NCBI RefSeq assembly: GCF_950295315.1
Contig: NC_080166.1
Coordinates: forward strand, 102,536,999-102,600,998
DNA length: 64,000 nucleotides
Direction: 5' to 3'
Origin: Erinaceus europaeus
Taxonomy: Eukaryota; Chordata; Mammalia; Eulipotyphla; Erinaceidae
Part shown: positions 12,146 through 21,533 of the stretch, piece by piece
Layout: every line of letters begins with the position of its first letter
Numbering within the stretch: position 1 is the first letter of the stretch
Translations under genes and position numbers: made by a program
The notes under the pieces: model-generated
What the model saw: only the letters and a program-made list of their open reading frames with translations
The model's database searches: none
What the model was told of the DNA's origin: nothing

Positions 12146-12645
12146 GCATTGTTAAAGTAGTTTAAAATGAAACAGGGCTCTGATGTTGACATGTCTCTCC
12201 AGGGAGTGATTTGAGTTACTTTACAGGACAAATGGATGGTGTCTTCTCTCTCCATTGGTCTTGCCCTTCTGCTAGACTAAGAGTAAGAGTTGTTGGAGGA
12301 AAGTTTGGAGTCTTAATCCTTCTCTGGTTGCCTAAACTTTTACTCCGTATTTCCTCCCACCCCCATCTGTATAAAAAGAAATAAATAAAAATAACATTCC
12401 TTGGAGGGAAGGAAGTTGATTTAAATGGCGTTCTATCCTTCTTAGTAGAGCAGACTTTTCTTAACTAGCTCAATAACTCACAGGGATAACAAAGTATGCA
12501 ACCCAAGTTTAAGTCTGATCCCCACAGTATTGAAGGAAGTTTTGATATCTTGCTCTCTTCTTGGCTTCTCTCTAAAATTAAATTTTAAAAATGAGGATGG
12601 GTCCTTTCTACAAAAGCTTGTGTGACAGAATGTGATATTTTTCTT
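12146..12645. other. No recognisable feature
   Basis: Mixed-composition unique sequence. The weak SINE-like stretch at 12475-12590 ('ATCCCCACAGTATTG') is too decayed to call with confidence. Confidence 0.4.
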
Positions 12646-12649
12646 CAAA

Positions 12650-12835
12650 AAGATTTTTTTTTCATTGCTTAATCCAGTGTTTTCTTTTTTTCCCCCTGGA
12701 TTTTACGGTTGGGCCATTTTTTTTTTCCTGATGGAGAGACAGAAAGGGGAGACTCCACAGCATGAAAGCTTGACCTGTTGTTTTTGTACTCCCATGTTGT
12801 ACAAGGGACCCAAACCTGGTTCAAATATTTGAAAA
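12650..12835 (-). repeat. Decayed SINE (minus)
   Basis: T-rich start, then 'GATGGAGAGACAGAAAGGGGAGA' and 'CAAGGGACCCAAACCTGGTTCAAA', the mirror image of a SINE body and B-box. The tRNA-like head is lost. Confidence 0.5.
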
Positions 12836-12844
12836 GGCAGGAAC

Positions 12845-13105
12845 TCTATGAAGTAAGCTAGCTAGCTCACTGTCTCCTGTACATGATACTGAGCTTGCAA
12901 AGTAGCTAACTTAAATGGAGTGCCTGCTTTGCCATGCATACAATCCAGGTTCAAGCTCAGTAACCCAACACACTGGAGGAACTGCAGTCTTCTCTATAGT
13001 CTCTTTCACACTCTCTCTGTCTCTATCTGCATCTATCTATCTTAAAATGTCAGCCTGGAGCAGTGAAGCCCTGGTGACAACCAAAGAGAAAAATACTACA
13101 TTATT
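12845..13105 (+). repeat. Old SINE variant (plus)
   Basis: A tRNA-like beginning (TAGCTAGCTCACTGTCTCC), B-box-like 'CAGGTTCAAGCTCAG' near 12945, CT-rich body and 'AGCCTGGAGCAGTGAAGCCCTGGTGAC'. It resembles the copy at 59535-59780 more than SINE-A. It is followed by a (TTAA)n-like tract at 13105-13130. Confidence 0.55.
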
Positions 13106-13329
13106 AATTAATTAACTAATTAATTAATTTTTGTACATGATGACATGTCAAAAGGTTGAAAACTGTTCTGAAAGCACAGTAAAGTAGAAAGAGAGGGATT
13201 ATTTTGACTTAATCATTTCCAATTAGAAACTTTTCTTTGTCTAGTAAGCAATTAGACTTTTATTAAATTCTAGCTGGAGACTGTAAATTATAGTTAGCCC
13301 TGGAACAAATACCTTGTCACTGAAGAAAC

Positions 13330-13800
13330 CAGGGCAAACCACTGAAATATACAATGTTTCTATAGGCAAAGACTCACAGGAACAACCGTATTGAAAAGAA
13401 AGGATTTATTGAGTTGAAAAGTAATTGGTGTTGGGAAAATTAATGGTAAGCATCAAAGAAGAGGAAATGAGAATCTGGTTTTATATAGTACAGCTAGGGT
13501 TTCATAAATACCTGCATACAGTTTTGGAATTTCGTGGGGGGGAAATAGCATGTATATTAATGAAGGAAGGTATGAGCATGCCCCCTAGAGAGGAATGCAA
13601 TGATTATATAGTGCAAGAACAGGGGAATGGTAGAAAGCTTCACCAAGGATGTACCCTGTAGGCCTGGGTGTGTGTGTGTGGGGGGGGGGGGATGGGATCC
13701 ATCATGCAACCTCAGCTGACTATGCCTGCCAGGACCATGGCCTGGGGTCCTTATTAGTAAATTTCAGCCTGTTCCTTCTCACTATAAGTTTACAGACAGT
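13330..13800 (-). mobile_element. Probable solo LTR of an endogenous retrovirus (minus)
   Basis: On the minus strand the sequence has an LTR-like layout: C-rich segments, a TATA box (complement of TTTTATATAG at 13479-13488), and about 75 bp later a polyadenylation signal AATAAA (complement of TTTATT at 13405-13410), then a GT-containing tail. No internal viral coding sequence flanks it. I could not find paired TG/CA ends or a duplication, so the boundaries are approximate. The 13670-13692 part is a G-rich simple run. Confidence 0.5.
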
Positions 13801-13867
13801 TTTTGTCATGCTTAATGCCACAGCATTCATCTCAGCTTGGTCCACAAAGAGAAGTACAAAGCTGCAG

Positions 13868-14065
13868 GAAGAGGCCAGGTGACAATACACCTGGTTGAGT
13901 GTAAAGACTCATGTTCAAGTCCCCAGTCCCTACCTGCCAGGGCAAAACAATACTACAGGTGTCTCTTTTCCCCCCACTCTATCTACCTCTTCTTTCTCAA
14001 TGTTTCTGTCTCTGTCCAAAGTAAAATAAATAAGTAAATAAATTTAAAAAATATTTTTTAAAGTT
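13868..14065 (+). repeat. SINE-A1 (plus)
   Basis: GAGGCCAGGTGACAATACACC head, 'CATGTTCAAGTCCCCAGTCCC' B-box area, 'CTACCTGCCAGGG' core, 'CTACAGGTGTCTC' and AAATAAATAAGTAAATAAAT tail. The middle is shortened. It begins where the probable LTR's flank ends. Confidence 0.75.
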
Positions 14066-14109
14066 GCAAGGAAAAGTTTTACTACACCTAAAATAAACAA
14101 ACTTCTATA

Positions 14110-14510
14110 TTTTATTCTGATTCTTTTAAAAAATATTTTATTTGTTTAATTTCTTAGTGATTGAGAAAAGAGAGAAAGAGAGAGAGAGAAGCCAGATGGT
14201 AACATACTTCACAGAGCACACACAGCCATACTCAAAGACTTAGGGTCAAGCCCCTGGTCCCCACCTTCATGACAGCAAAGCTTCATAAGCAATGATGCTG
14301 TGCTCTAGATATCAGTCCTCTTTCTATCTACCTATCTATCTGCCCTTTCCCTCTCAATTTGCCTCTTTTCTATAAAAAATAAAAATAAATAAACAAAAAA
14401 TAAAAATATAAAGAGGGGGAATGAAAGTATCACCAGTATATGTACTCCTAGGTTTAAAACTCAGCACCTTCTGCCTCAAGTCCTGTACTCTACCACTATG
14501 TAGCCTCTCC
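14110..14510 (-). repeat. Old minus-strand SINE interrupted by a plus-strand SINE
   Basis: 14110-14190 (T-rich tail then GA-rich body) and 14412-14510 (a core/head complement ending 'GTACTCTACCACTATG') read as one old minus-strand SINE. It is split by a plus-strand SINE-A copy at about 14191-14411. This is a nested insertion that gives relative ages. Confidence 0.6.
14191..14411 (+). repeat. SINE-A1 (plus), nested
   Basis: Head GCCAGATGGTAACATAC, B-box-like 'GGGTCAAGCCCCTGG', 'TCCCCACCTTCATG', a pyrimidine body with CTATCTACCTATCTATCTG, and an AATAAAAATAAATAAAC tail. It sits inside the older SINE described separately. Confidence 0.7.
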
Positions 14511-14521
14511 AACTGCTTATA

Positions 14522-14850
14522 GCACATTTTATTGTCACTGGTGTTTCACCATTATAGGAACACTTCTTCACATGGGGAGCATAGACAGAAAGAGATTGAG
14601 ATGCACAGAGACAGAGGAAGAAATATCACATTAAAGTTTCTCCAGGACGTTGGGACTATGTATGACAAAATGGACATGCACCCAGATGAGATATCATGTC
14701 AAGCTTCTCAGAGTTATTTATTTAGTCATGAGTTTGAGAGATAGACTGCAAGAACACTCTGCTAGAGTGCATGCAATGTTGAGGATCGAATTTAGAGCCT
14801 CACACACAATCAAGTCCTGGTTGCTGACTGCCAAACAATCTATTCAGCCA
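14522..14850 (-). repeat. Decayed SINE (minus)
   Basis: 'TTTATTGTCACTGGTGTTTCACC' followed by AGACAGAAAGAGATTGAGA and later 'GGATCGAATTTAGAGCCTC' looks like a minus-strand SINE with a GA-rich body and B-box complement. The middle is unusual, with a possible insertion or a second decayed copy. Confidence 0.4.
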
Positions 14851-15960
14851 AGCCTATTTTTTATTGCTTTAGTTTTAATTATTTGACTATCACCAGTTGG
14901 TACTAGTTAAGAAATCTGTGTGACTATTTTTCAGAAAGCTGTTTTTCCTCATTCTAGCACGGATAAGGCTCATTAAGCTCATTTTATGTAATGTTTTCCT
15001 ACACATTTCTGGTGATAATAAACAAGAATTTTAGATAGGTGGATGAATATTTAATTTGATTCTATTAATTACTTCCTTAGAGAAGCCTGTAAAGATCCAG
15101 AGGTTTTGAAGAATTCATTTAGATATAATTAATAATACTTCAATAGCTAAACAAACTCCAAGTACAGCTCCATAACATTTGTGGTGTTGAAAATAAGCAT
15201 AAATGAAAAATCTTTAAAATGGCTAGTGATGTGAAGGAGACAAGCACAAACATATCGTATCACTGCATGTTTGATATTCTGATCAGGGGTATGTGTAACA
15301 TATTACTAATCTTTGCCCTTGTCTTAATCAAAGAACACTCATAACACCATGCTATTCTGTTCAATTAGTAGCATATCTCTTTCATAAATCTTTGTAGATG
15401 CTTCTTGAATGTTTCTCATACTTACAAAAGTCATTTCATGGCACCTCTATTCAAAGCATTTTGTCTAACCTTTAATTAAAAGGCTCACTCCTACTCTTGT
15501 GTTTTTTACTATGATTAGTGTTGGCTCTATATTTATTCATTGGTAAATTATTATCTCAGCTTCTTCAGAGGTTCTTCTAATGTGATACTTTATCTTCCTA
15601 TCCATAGCATTATAAAAGGCAGTGGTAAAATAACTGTTACCAAAATATTACAATATGGACCATTTAGATATAATTTTTCTCCTTTCTTCTCATTACTGGT
15701 TTTAAAAGAGACTTTATAAATGTAACATAAATACGTATATAAATCCCGTTTGGCAATGAGAATGAAATACTGATGCCTGCTATGTCATGGAAGAAACTTG
15801 AAAACAATATATTAATTGAAAGAACTCAGTCACAAAGCACACACACACACACACACACACACACATTTAGTGTAACATGTAACTTTATGCATCTAATTCA
15901 CCTAGAACAAGGAAATGTATATACATATAAAGTCAATTAAAATTCATCCCAGAAGATAGT
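14851..15960. other. No gene; (CA)n at 15838-15866
   Basis: AT-rich DNA without a recognisable repeat, apart from a perfect (CA)n run of about 14 units at 15838-15866. No supported exon. Confidence 0.5.
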
Positions 15961-15964
15961 ATAG

Positions 15965-16115
15965 CAATAGTATACGAGATTTGTATATGCCTGAGACACT
16001 AGTGATTCCAGGTTCAATTTCAGGCACACTATACCCTAAGGTTGAGCAGTACTCTAGTCTCTCTTTGTTCATGAAAATAAAATAAAATAAAATAATATAA
16101 ATATTTTGAAAAGTT
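15965..16115 (+). repeat. SINE-B/C-like copy (plus), decayed
   Basis: 'TATAGCAATAGTATACGAGATT' head, 'GATTCCAGGTTCAATTTCAGGC' B-box area, 'GAGCAGTACTCTAGTCTCTC' and an AAATAAAATAAAATAAAATA tail. Confidence 0.6.
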
Positions 16116-16259
16116 TAATGTTTTGATTAGTACATTAGTTAAGACAGGAGTAAAGGAATCAATAAGAGGGAAATGATAAGAAATACTGTTTTTTTTTTTT
16201 TCTCAAAAATCACACAATGTTATATATATTAGTTGCTTATCAGGTCAAACTTTATTGAA

Positions 16260-16500
16260 TATATTATTAGGAAAATACTTTGTATTGTACCAAAGCAAGG
16301 TATTCTGGGGGAAGGAATAGAAAAGAGGTAGTGAAAGGGTTTGGGGGTCCCAGGACATGATATGATAGTGGAGAGGGACCTAGGTCTAGGGTGAGGCTCT
16401 TTTGCAGACATCTATCATGGGGAGATATGAAATTATACCCATATGTCAACAGCTACACTGTAAGCCATTAACACCCCAATACAGAAATATATACATAGAA
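16260..16500 (+). mobile_element. L1 3'UTR remnant (plus)
   Basis: 'TTGTATTGTACCAAAGCAAGGTATTCTGGGGG' followed by 'GACATCTATCATGG' and 'CAACAGCTACACTGTAAGCCATTAA' parallels the 3' ends at 26860-27000 and 55640-55800. It is a short-type L1 3'UTR without coding sequence. Confidence 0.7.
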
Positions 16501-17320
16501 ACATCTACACAAAATCTAAACATCAGTAAAAATAAAAGCATAGAATTACCCTAAAAATGAAACTGAATTTTGTTTTTTAGTTGGTAGAAATATGTATTCT
16601 TCTTGTAATCCAATATTCTAAAACTGTGTGGTGATGGTTCCACTTCTTCTCCATAGACTAAAACTATTGAATATACACTTGAAGTGGACAAATTTCACAG
16701 CATGTAAACTAGATCTCCATTAAACTGTTAAAAATCCATGAATGGGCAAATAAGTGTGAACTATGGAATATAGTACTTGAATTTTATTTCACATATTTTG
16801 AGCCAACAAATACTTAACATATTTTTTCAGCGATAACAAGATCATATTCTCTATTTTAACAGGATGATATTTCATGTGATCACAAGATGGTAAGTTAGAC
16901 TAAATGTCTTCGGATTTTTTTTTTACTATGATTAGTTGATGAGACTGCTATTTGCAGCATTTTATCTTTATATTCTTTAAAGTTTCTATGATGAATGCAT
17001 GTGATTGTCCAATTTACTTCATTCCACAGAAGCCTTTCAATATGAACAAATAATCTTTTGTATTTGAATTTTCTAAAGAAATAAAAGGCATAAAATTGAA
17101 AAAAAATATTTTTGTTTGAATATTAACAAATAAATATCATGTAATATAAAATATTTACTATAAAGTGTATATACCAAAAGAAAATAATTTTTATGCTTTT
17201 TAGTACATGATAAGAGAAATAACAGAAGAATGGAAAGTATAAAAACAAAGACAATTTAAAAAGCTCTATTATACTGGATAATATATTTTCCTCAAAATTT
17301 AATTATTTTTAAAGATTTTC
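16501..17320. other. No recognisable feature
   Basis: Very AT-rich sequence with a T-run near 16915-16924. No repeat family or exon that I can support. Confidence 0.5.
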
Positions 17321-17324
17321 TTTT

Positions 17325-17456
17325 TAAGATGTATTTATGTATTAGTTAATGAGGAAAGAGGAAGAGAGAACCAGAGCATCATTCTGGCATATGTGATATC
17401 TGGGATCAAATTTGGGACCTTGTGCTTGAAACTACAGTGCTTTATCCACTGAACTA
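17325..17456 (-). repeat. SINE-B (minus), at the Vingi insertion site
   Basis: GA-rich block 'GAGGAAGAGAGAACCAGAGCATC', 'GGGATCAAATTTGGGACC' (B-box complement) and 'GTGCTTTATCCACTGAACTA' (A-box complement) are a minus-strand SINE-B. It stops at the 3' end of the Vingi copy, so Vingi inserted at or very near the SINE head. Confidence 0.7.
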
Positions 17457-17461
17457 TCTTA

Positions 17462-18771
17462 GTTCTTCTTCTTCTAGCGTTTGCCCTTCTTCCGTAGCCA
17501 GTTAACAGCGTCAGGATGAGCCTGATGTAAAAGCGATTGAGGAGGGCCCAATCATAATGTGCTAGGTCAAAGCCGGGTTGACGCTTGCAGGGGTCTGTGA
17601 TGAGGTGTTTGTTCTTTACCTCAGCTGACTGCCAACTCTGTTTCCAAGAGTCTGGAACAGAGAAGTTCAGTGTAGGCGTAGGGGACCAGATTGGGTGACG
17701 AGACGTCAAGCGTTGGACAGGGTGGGCGAAGATATCCACGTATATTGGCAGGTCTGGTCGAGCGTAGACGTGAGAAATGAACTTAGATGATGCCGCATCC
17801 CGACGAATATCTGGCGGGGCGATGTTGCTAAGAACTGGCAGCCATGGAACCGGGGTGGAATGGATGGTTCCAGAAATTATCCTCATGGAGGAATATAATT
17901 TGGATTTGACCAAGTGGACATGGGGGCTACGGAACCATACCTGGGGCACAGTATTCTGCAGTGGAATAGCATAATGCCAGAGATGATGATTGTAGTGTGG
18001 AAGCGCTCCTGCCCCATGAGGAGCTGGCCAGTCTTGCAATGAAGTTGTTCCTTGCGCCCACCTTTGCTGCAGTTTTTATGAGGTGTTCATGAAATGACAG
18101 AGTGCGATCGAGAGTAACGCCAAGATAGACTGGCTGGGCTTCATGCCGGATTCTCATATCGTCAAGCTGCACATTAAGCTCACGCGAGGCCGAGGCATGG
18201 TGTAAATGGAAAACAGATGATACCGTTTTTTGCAGTGCTAGGGATTAGTCGCCATTTTTTACAGTAATCAGATATCAAAGACATGTCTTTCGTGAGTGTT
18301 TCCTCGAGGATATCGAACTTGGATGCCTGAGTTGCACAGCAGATGTCATCAGCATAGATGAACTTCCTTGAAGAAGTTTCTGGGAGGTCATTGATGTAAA
18401 TATTAAATAGTGTAGGAGCCAGAACAGAGCCCTGGGGGAGGCCACTTGAGACAAGTCTCCATCTGCTAGACTTGTCACCCAGATGCAACCGGAATCTTCT
18501 GTTTTGGAGAAGAAACGATATAGTGTTGGCCACCCATGGAGGCAGGCATCTTGAGATCTTGAATAGGAGACCAAAATGCCAGACCAGACCGTGTCATAGG
18601 CTGCTGTGAGATCAACAAAGACAGCACCCGTCTTTAAATTCTTCTGGAATCCATTTTCAATGTAAGTTGAGAGGGCCAGGACTTGTTCGCAGGTAGATCT
18701 TCCTGGGTGGAAACCAGCTTGGGCGGGTGATAGGAATTTCTCAGTGACAGCTGAAGATTCACCCATATATA
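17462..18771 (-). mobile_element. Vingi-type non-LTR retrotransposon, 5'-truncated
   Basis: The minus strand encodes a reverse transcriptase clearly different from L1, with the signatures of the jockey/Ingi/Vingi side of the non-LTR tree. GC content is higher than in the flanks. The native ORF stop (TAG, complement at 17474-17476) lies within about 15 bases of the element's 3' end, which finishes in a short GAA-rich tail rather than poly-A. A possible 6-bp duplication ATCTTA (17456-17461 and 18772-18777) marks the ends, but it is short and may be chance. I recall Vingi as a clade reported in hedgehogs and absent from other mammals then sequenced. Confidence 0.85.
17474..18765 (-). pseudogene. 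Vingi ORF pseudogene: reverse transcriptase and C-terminus
   Basis: The protein would copy element RNA into DNA at the target site. Homology starts at about ESSAVTEKFLSPAQAGF (5' truncation, endonuclease lost). Palm motif A is FVDLTAAYDTVW (about 18575-18610), motif B is SGLPQGSVLAPTLFNIYIND (about 18380-18450) and the catalytic box is YADD (18345-18356). PVYLGVTLDRTLSF and WLPVLSNIAPPDIRR follow. At least three frameshifts occur, near 18540, 18175 and 17940. After WALLNRF (about 17540) the coding sequence jumps into the terminal peptide DAVNWLRKKGKR, which lies in another frame. The cysteine-rich segment usual near the end of such proteins is missing, so there is an internal deletion here. 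Non-functional. Confidence 0.85.
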
Positions 18772-18777
18772 ATCTTA

Positions 18778-19280
18778 TCGTATATATCATATGCTACCTA
18801 GTTATATGATCTAACTTAAATTTCATCCAGCAATCATCTAGAAATGATATTCAGACACTCTTATTTTATTTCCAATTAGGCTATGATAGATTTACTTTGA
18901 TCAAATTGTGAAATAAAATCTTTTTCATTACTTACAATTACACAACTCTTGCTTCCATATGCATTTCAGGAACTTCTAAATTCCCCTTTCCCTATTAAAT
19001 ATTATATTAAATAATATCTCTATTTTCTTTCCCTTTAAATGTCTATTGCCATGGTGTCTCAGCTCTACTGGCAGACTTGAGGGTAAACACAGACATTCCA
19101 TGTTTGAAACTCAAAATGGCAAAAACTGTGCTGTGGTTAATAAACTCAGTCCATACTGTATATGGATACCTGAGTATTCCAATAATATTTTGTAAACATA
19201 TTTATTAATATATATATATTCACATCTATTTATCTTTCTTTTGTCTCTTGATGTATATATCTTTTTTCAGTTTTTTTTTT
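18778..19280. other. No recognisable feature
   Basis: AT-rich unique DNA with short TA runs near 19208-19220. Nothing I can support as a gene. Confidence 0.5.
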
Positions 19281-19282
19281 TT

Positions 19283-19520
19283 TACAAGCAGGAGTTTCAC
19301 TGGTGCTCACTGCCTGTACCATGACTCCATAGTTCCTAGTAGTTAAGTCCCCCCTCCTCCTTTTTTCTTTCTGATACAGAGAAAAACAGAGAGAGAGAGA
19401 GAGAGAGAGAGTATCTCTCTCCCCAAAGGTAGGGGCCAGGATTTTGAACTCAAGTCCTCTTTCTCACTCATGGTAATATGGGCATTCTGCCAAGTGCATT
19501 ACCATCTATCTCCCATCAAG
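19283..19520 (-). repeat. SINE-A (minus)
   Basis: 'AAGCAGGAGTTTCACTGGTGCTCACTGCCTGTACC' (3' extension complement), a GA run at 19389-19411, 'CCAAAGGTAGGGGCCAGG' core complement, and a head complement reaching 'ATTACCATCTATCTCCC'. Old copy. Confidence 0.65.
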
Positions 19521-19867
19521 TTAGTTTTGAAAATGAAAGTTTCAAATCCTGAATAGAAAAATACAAATATTAATAAAATAAATTAATGGCACTGTCAAAC
19601 CTAGAATTGGCAGCCACTGATGTTTTACAGGTTTCAAGAAAATTGTGAATTATTTCATCAAGTGGCATAAATCTAAGTATTTGAAAGCATTTTGATACCT
19701 GCTGTGTCTAGTGCATGACCAAGGTTGGAGTTTGCCCTCTATTGCATTGGATTCAATCCAGTGTTATAATAGCTTGTCGTCATTCCCACTGTCTTTTTAT
19801 CTGTCTTTTTCTTTCTAGCTGGTGGGGAAAAAAAAGGAGTCATTCAAAATTTTCTAACAAAATTATA

Positions 19868-20290
19868 TGAGGTACATTTTTGAAAGTATTGCTAGTTTCT
19901 TTGGCTTTATGTTTGAAAGGATATTTGACGAGGGAGGGAGAGAGCAAAAGAGAACCGGAACACCAGTGCTGACATATGTGTTGCTGGGTAATGAAGATAC
20001 TGAACTTGGAACCTTTATTTATGTAAGTTCTGTGTTCTTTTCTTTAATGATTTTTAAAATGTTTTAATAATCTTTAGCTATTTATTTGATAGAGACAGTC
20101 AGAAATGAGAGGGAAGGGGGAAATAGAGAGACGCCTGCAGCACTGCTGCACCACTTGTGAAGCTTTCCCTCTGCAGGTGGGGACCAGGGGCTCGAACCTG
20201 GATCCTTGTGCCTTGTAACTGGTGCGCTCAATCAGGTGTGCCACCACCCGACCCCGCAAGTTCTGTGTTCTAACACTGAGGCAGCTCTCT
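19868..20290 (-). repeat. Older minus-strand SINE split by SINE-A
   Basis: GA-rich 'GGGAGGGAGAGAGCAAAAGAGAACCGG', 'AACACCAGTGCTGACATATG' and 'GAACTTGGAACC' form an old minus-strand SINE. It is interrupted at 20039-20257 and resumes after the duplication with 'AACACTGAGGCAGCTC'. Confidence 0.6.
20039..20257 (-). repeat. SINE-A1 (minus) with 14-bp target-site duplication
   Basis: A well-preserved SINE on the minus strand: tail at about 20039-20090, GA-rich body, 'CACCACTTGTGAAGC', 'CCTCTGCAGGTGGGG' core, 'GGGCTCGAACCTGG' B-box complement and 'GGTGTGCCACCACCCGACCC' head complement. AAGTTCTGTGTTCT occurs on both sides (20025-20038 and 20258-20271), proving insertion into the older SINE. Confidence 0.95.
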
Positions 20291-20884
20291 GATTATAGTT
20301 ACTAATTTCTTTGTATTCCATATTTCACTCTTCTTTATAATTTTATATCTATGTTTGCCTGTGATTTTGAGTACAAAATACCCCTGTATTTAAAAAAAAA
20401 TTTCTGTTCTTATTTCTCCTGTTCATCCCCTCAAATTTCTGATTTGACAATTCTTTCCCCTTATCCTCTCTAGTCACCAAATAGAACTGACCTTAGTAAA
20501 CTAGTTCCATGCTGCTGAGGGGAAAAGTTTAGTCCCGACAATTAACCTCTTGTATATCTAATCATACATTACCAAAATTCTATTGCATAAGCTGCATTCC
20601 TGTATTTCAAGTATTTTTTGTAGCTTAGCACCTGATGTGGAATGACTGGAATCATGATAAAAAAAGTTACAACAGCAGAACATCATTCCAAGATCAAGAA
20701 CCATGAAAATCATGGTCCAAGCATTCTTCTCCTCTAGCTAACTAAAGATAAATCCCCTTCATTTTTCTATTAACCTCATTAGCACACCTCGTCAACTCAT
20801 TGGACACTTCCTGTTGAATGGGAGCTCTCAGTTCAAAGCTGATTTCCATTCACATAATGCTAACCAAATCTATGCAAGAACTCC
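20291..20884. other. No recognisable feature
   Basis: Unique-looking DNA. The open frames here have no family resemblance. Confidence 0.45.
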
Positions 20885-20885
20885 C

Positions 20886-21185
20886 AAACTGCTTTTTTTT
20901 TTTCCCCTCCAGGGTTATTGCTGGGGCTCAGTGCCAGCACTACAAATACACTGCTCTGGTGGCCTTTTTTTTTTTTTTCATTTTACTGGATAGGATAGAA
21001 AGAGATTGAGAGAGGAGGGGGAGATAGATAGAGAGGGAGGGAGAAAGACATCTGTAGACCCGCTTCACTGCTTGTGAAGCTTCCCTGCTGCAGGTGAGAA
21101 GTGGGTGCTCAAACCTGGATCCTTGAGCAGATTCTTGTGTTTAATACTATGTACATTTAACAGGGTGCACCACAATCCCCCAACA
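20886..21185 (-). repeat. SINE-A long form (minus)
   Basis: 'CCAGGGTTATTGCTGGGGCTCAGTGCCAGC', T-run, 'TACTGGATAGGATAGAAAGAG', GA-rich body with GATA units, 'CGCTTCACTGCTTGTGAAGC', 'CTGCTGCAGGTGAG', 'GTGCTCAAACCTGG'. This is the long 3' form of SINE-A. Confidence 0.85.
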
Positions 21186-21326
21186 TGCCATTTCGAAAAG
21201 CAACATGCTTCTGATGATCTAGGGCCCCTTAAGTCACATGAAACACTTAAGTAGAACTTTGGTTGATAAAGGTCTCTGCTGATCTGTAGCTTTACTACAG
21301 TGATATTCCTTATCTTGACTTAACCT

Positions 21327-21521
21327 TTCTTTTTCTAGCGTTTGCCCTTCTTCTGTAGCCAGTCAACAGCATCAGGTTGAAAGCTGTCAGGAGCTGCTTG
21401 TTGCTGGCTTTGAAAGTGACTGGGATCCATGTGGATTCAGTCGGCTAGGAAGGATCGCCAGTTTCCCCAATGAATGGGTACTCACGGATGCACCACGAGA
21501 AGGTCAATCCAATGCATCCCA
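21327..21521 (-). mobile_element. Nonautonomous, internally deleted Vingi derivative
   Basis: A 195-bp element on the minus strand. Its last about 45 bases (CTAGCGTTTGCCCTTCTTCTG region, 21335-21374 on the plus strand) match the 3' end of the Vingi copy at 17474-17513. The remainder is about 90 bases of GC-richer leader that looks like a retained 5' end. It is flanked by a perfect 12-bp duplication, TTGACTTAACCT (21315-21326 and 21522-21533), so the 195 bp moved as a unit. It ends in a short A-rich tail (AAAAAGAA in sense), not long poly-A. It fits the internally deleted Vingi families that I recall from hedgehog. Confidence 0.85.
21335..21430 (-). CDS. 31-codon mini-ORF retained in the Vingi derivative
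   Basis: From the ATG (complement at 21428-21430) the frame stays open for 31 codons to the TAG at 21335-21337. The N-terminal half begins MDPSHFQSQQQ and the C-terminal half ends DAVDWLQKKGKR, the same terminal peptide as the broken Vingi ORF at 17474 (DAVNWLRKKGKR). The simplest reading is that the ORF start and ORF end were joined in frame by one large internal deletion. Whether the peptide is made or matters is unknown; an in-frame join happens by chance one time in three. I do not claim function. Confidence 0.5.
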   Translation of the reverse strand: MDPSHFQSQQQAAPDSFQPDAVDWLQKKGKR

Positions 21522-21533
21522 TTGACTTAACCT

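Noticed and set aside
17335..18039. A single host gene of 234 codons on the minus strand
   Set aside because: It is one of several frames of the frameshifted Vingi ORF, and its last part reads through the flanking SINE.
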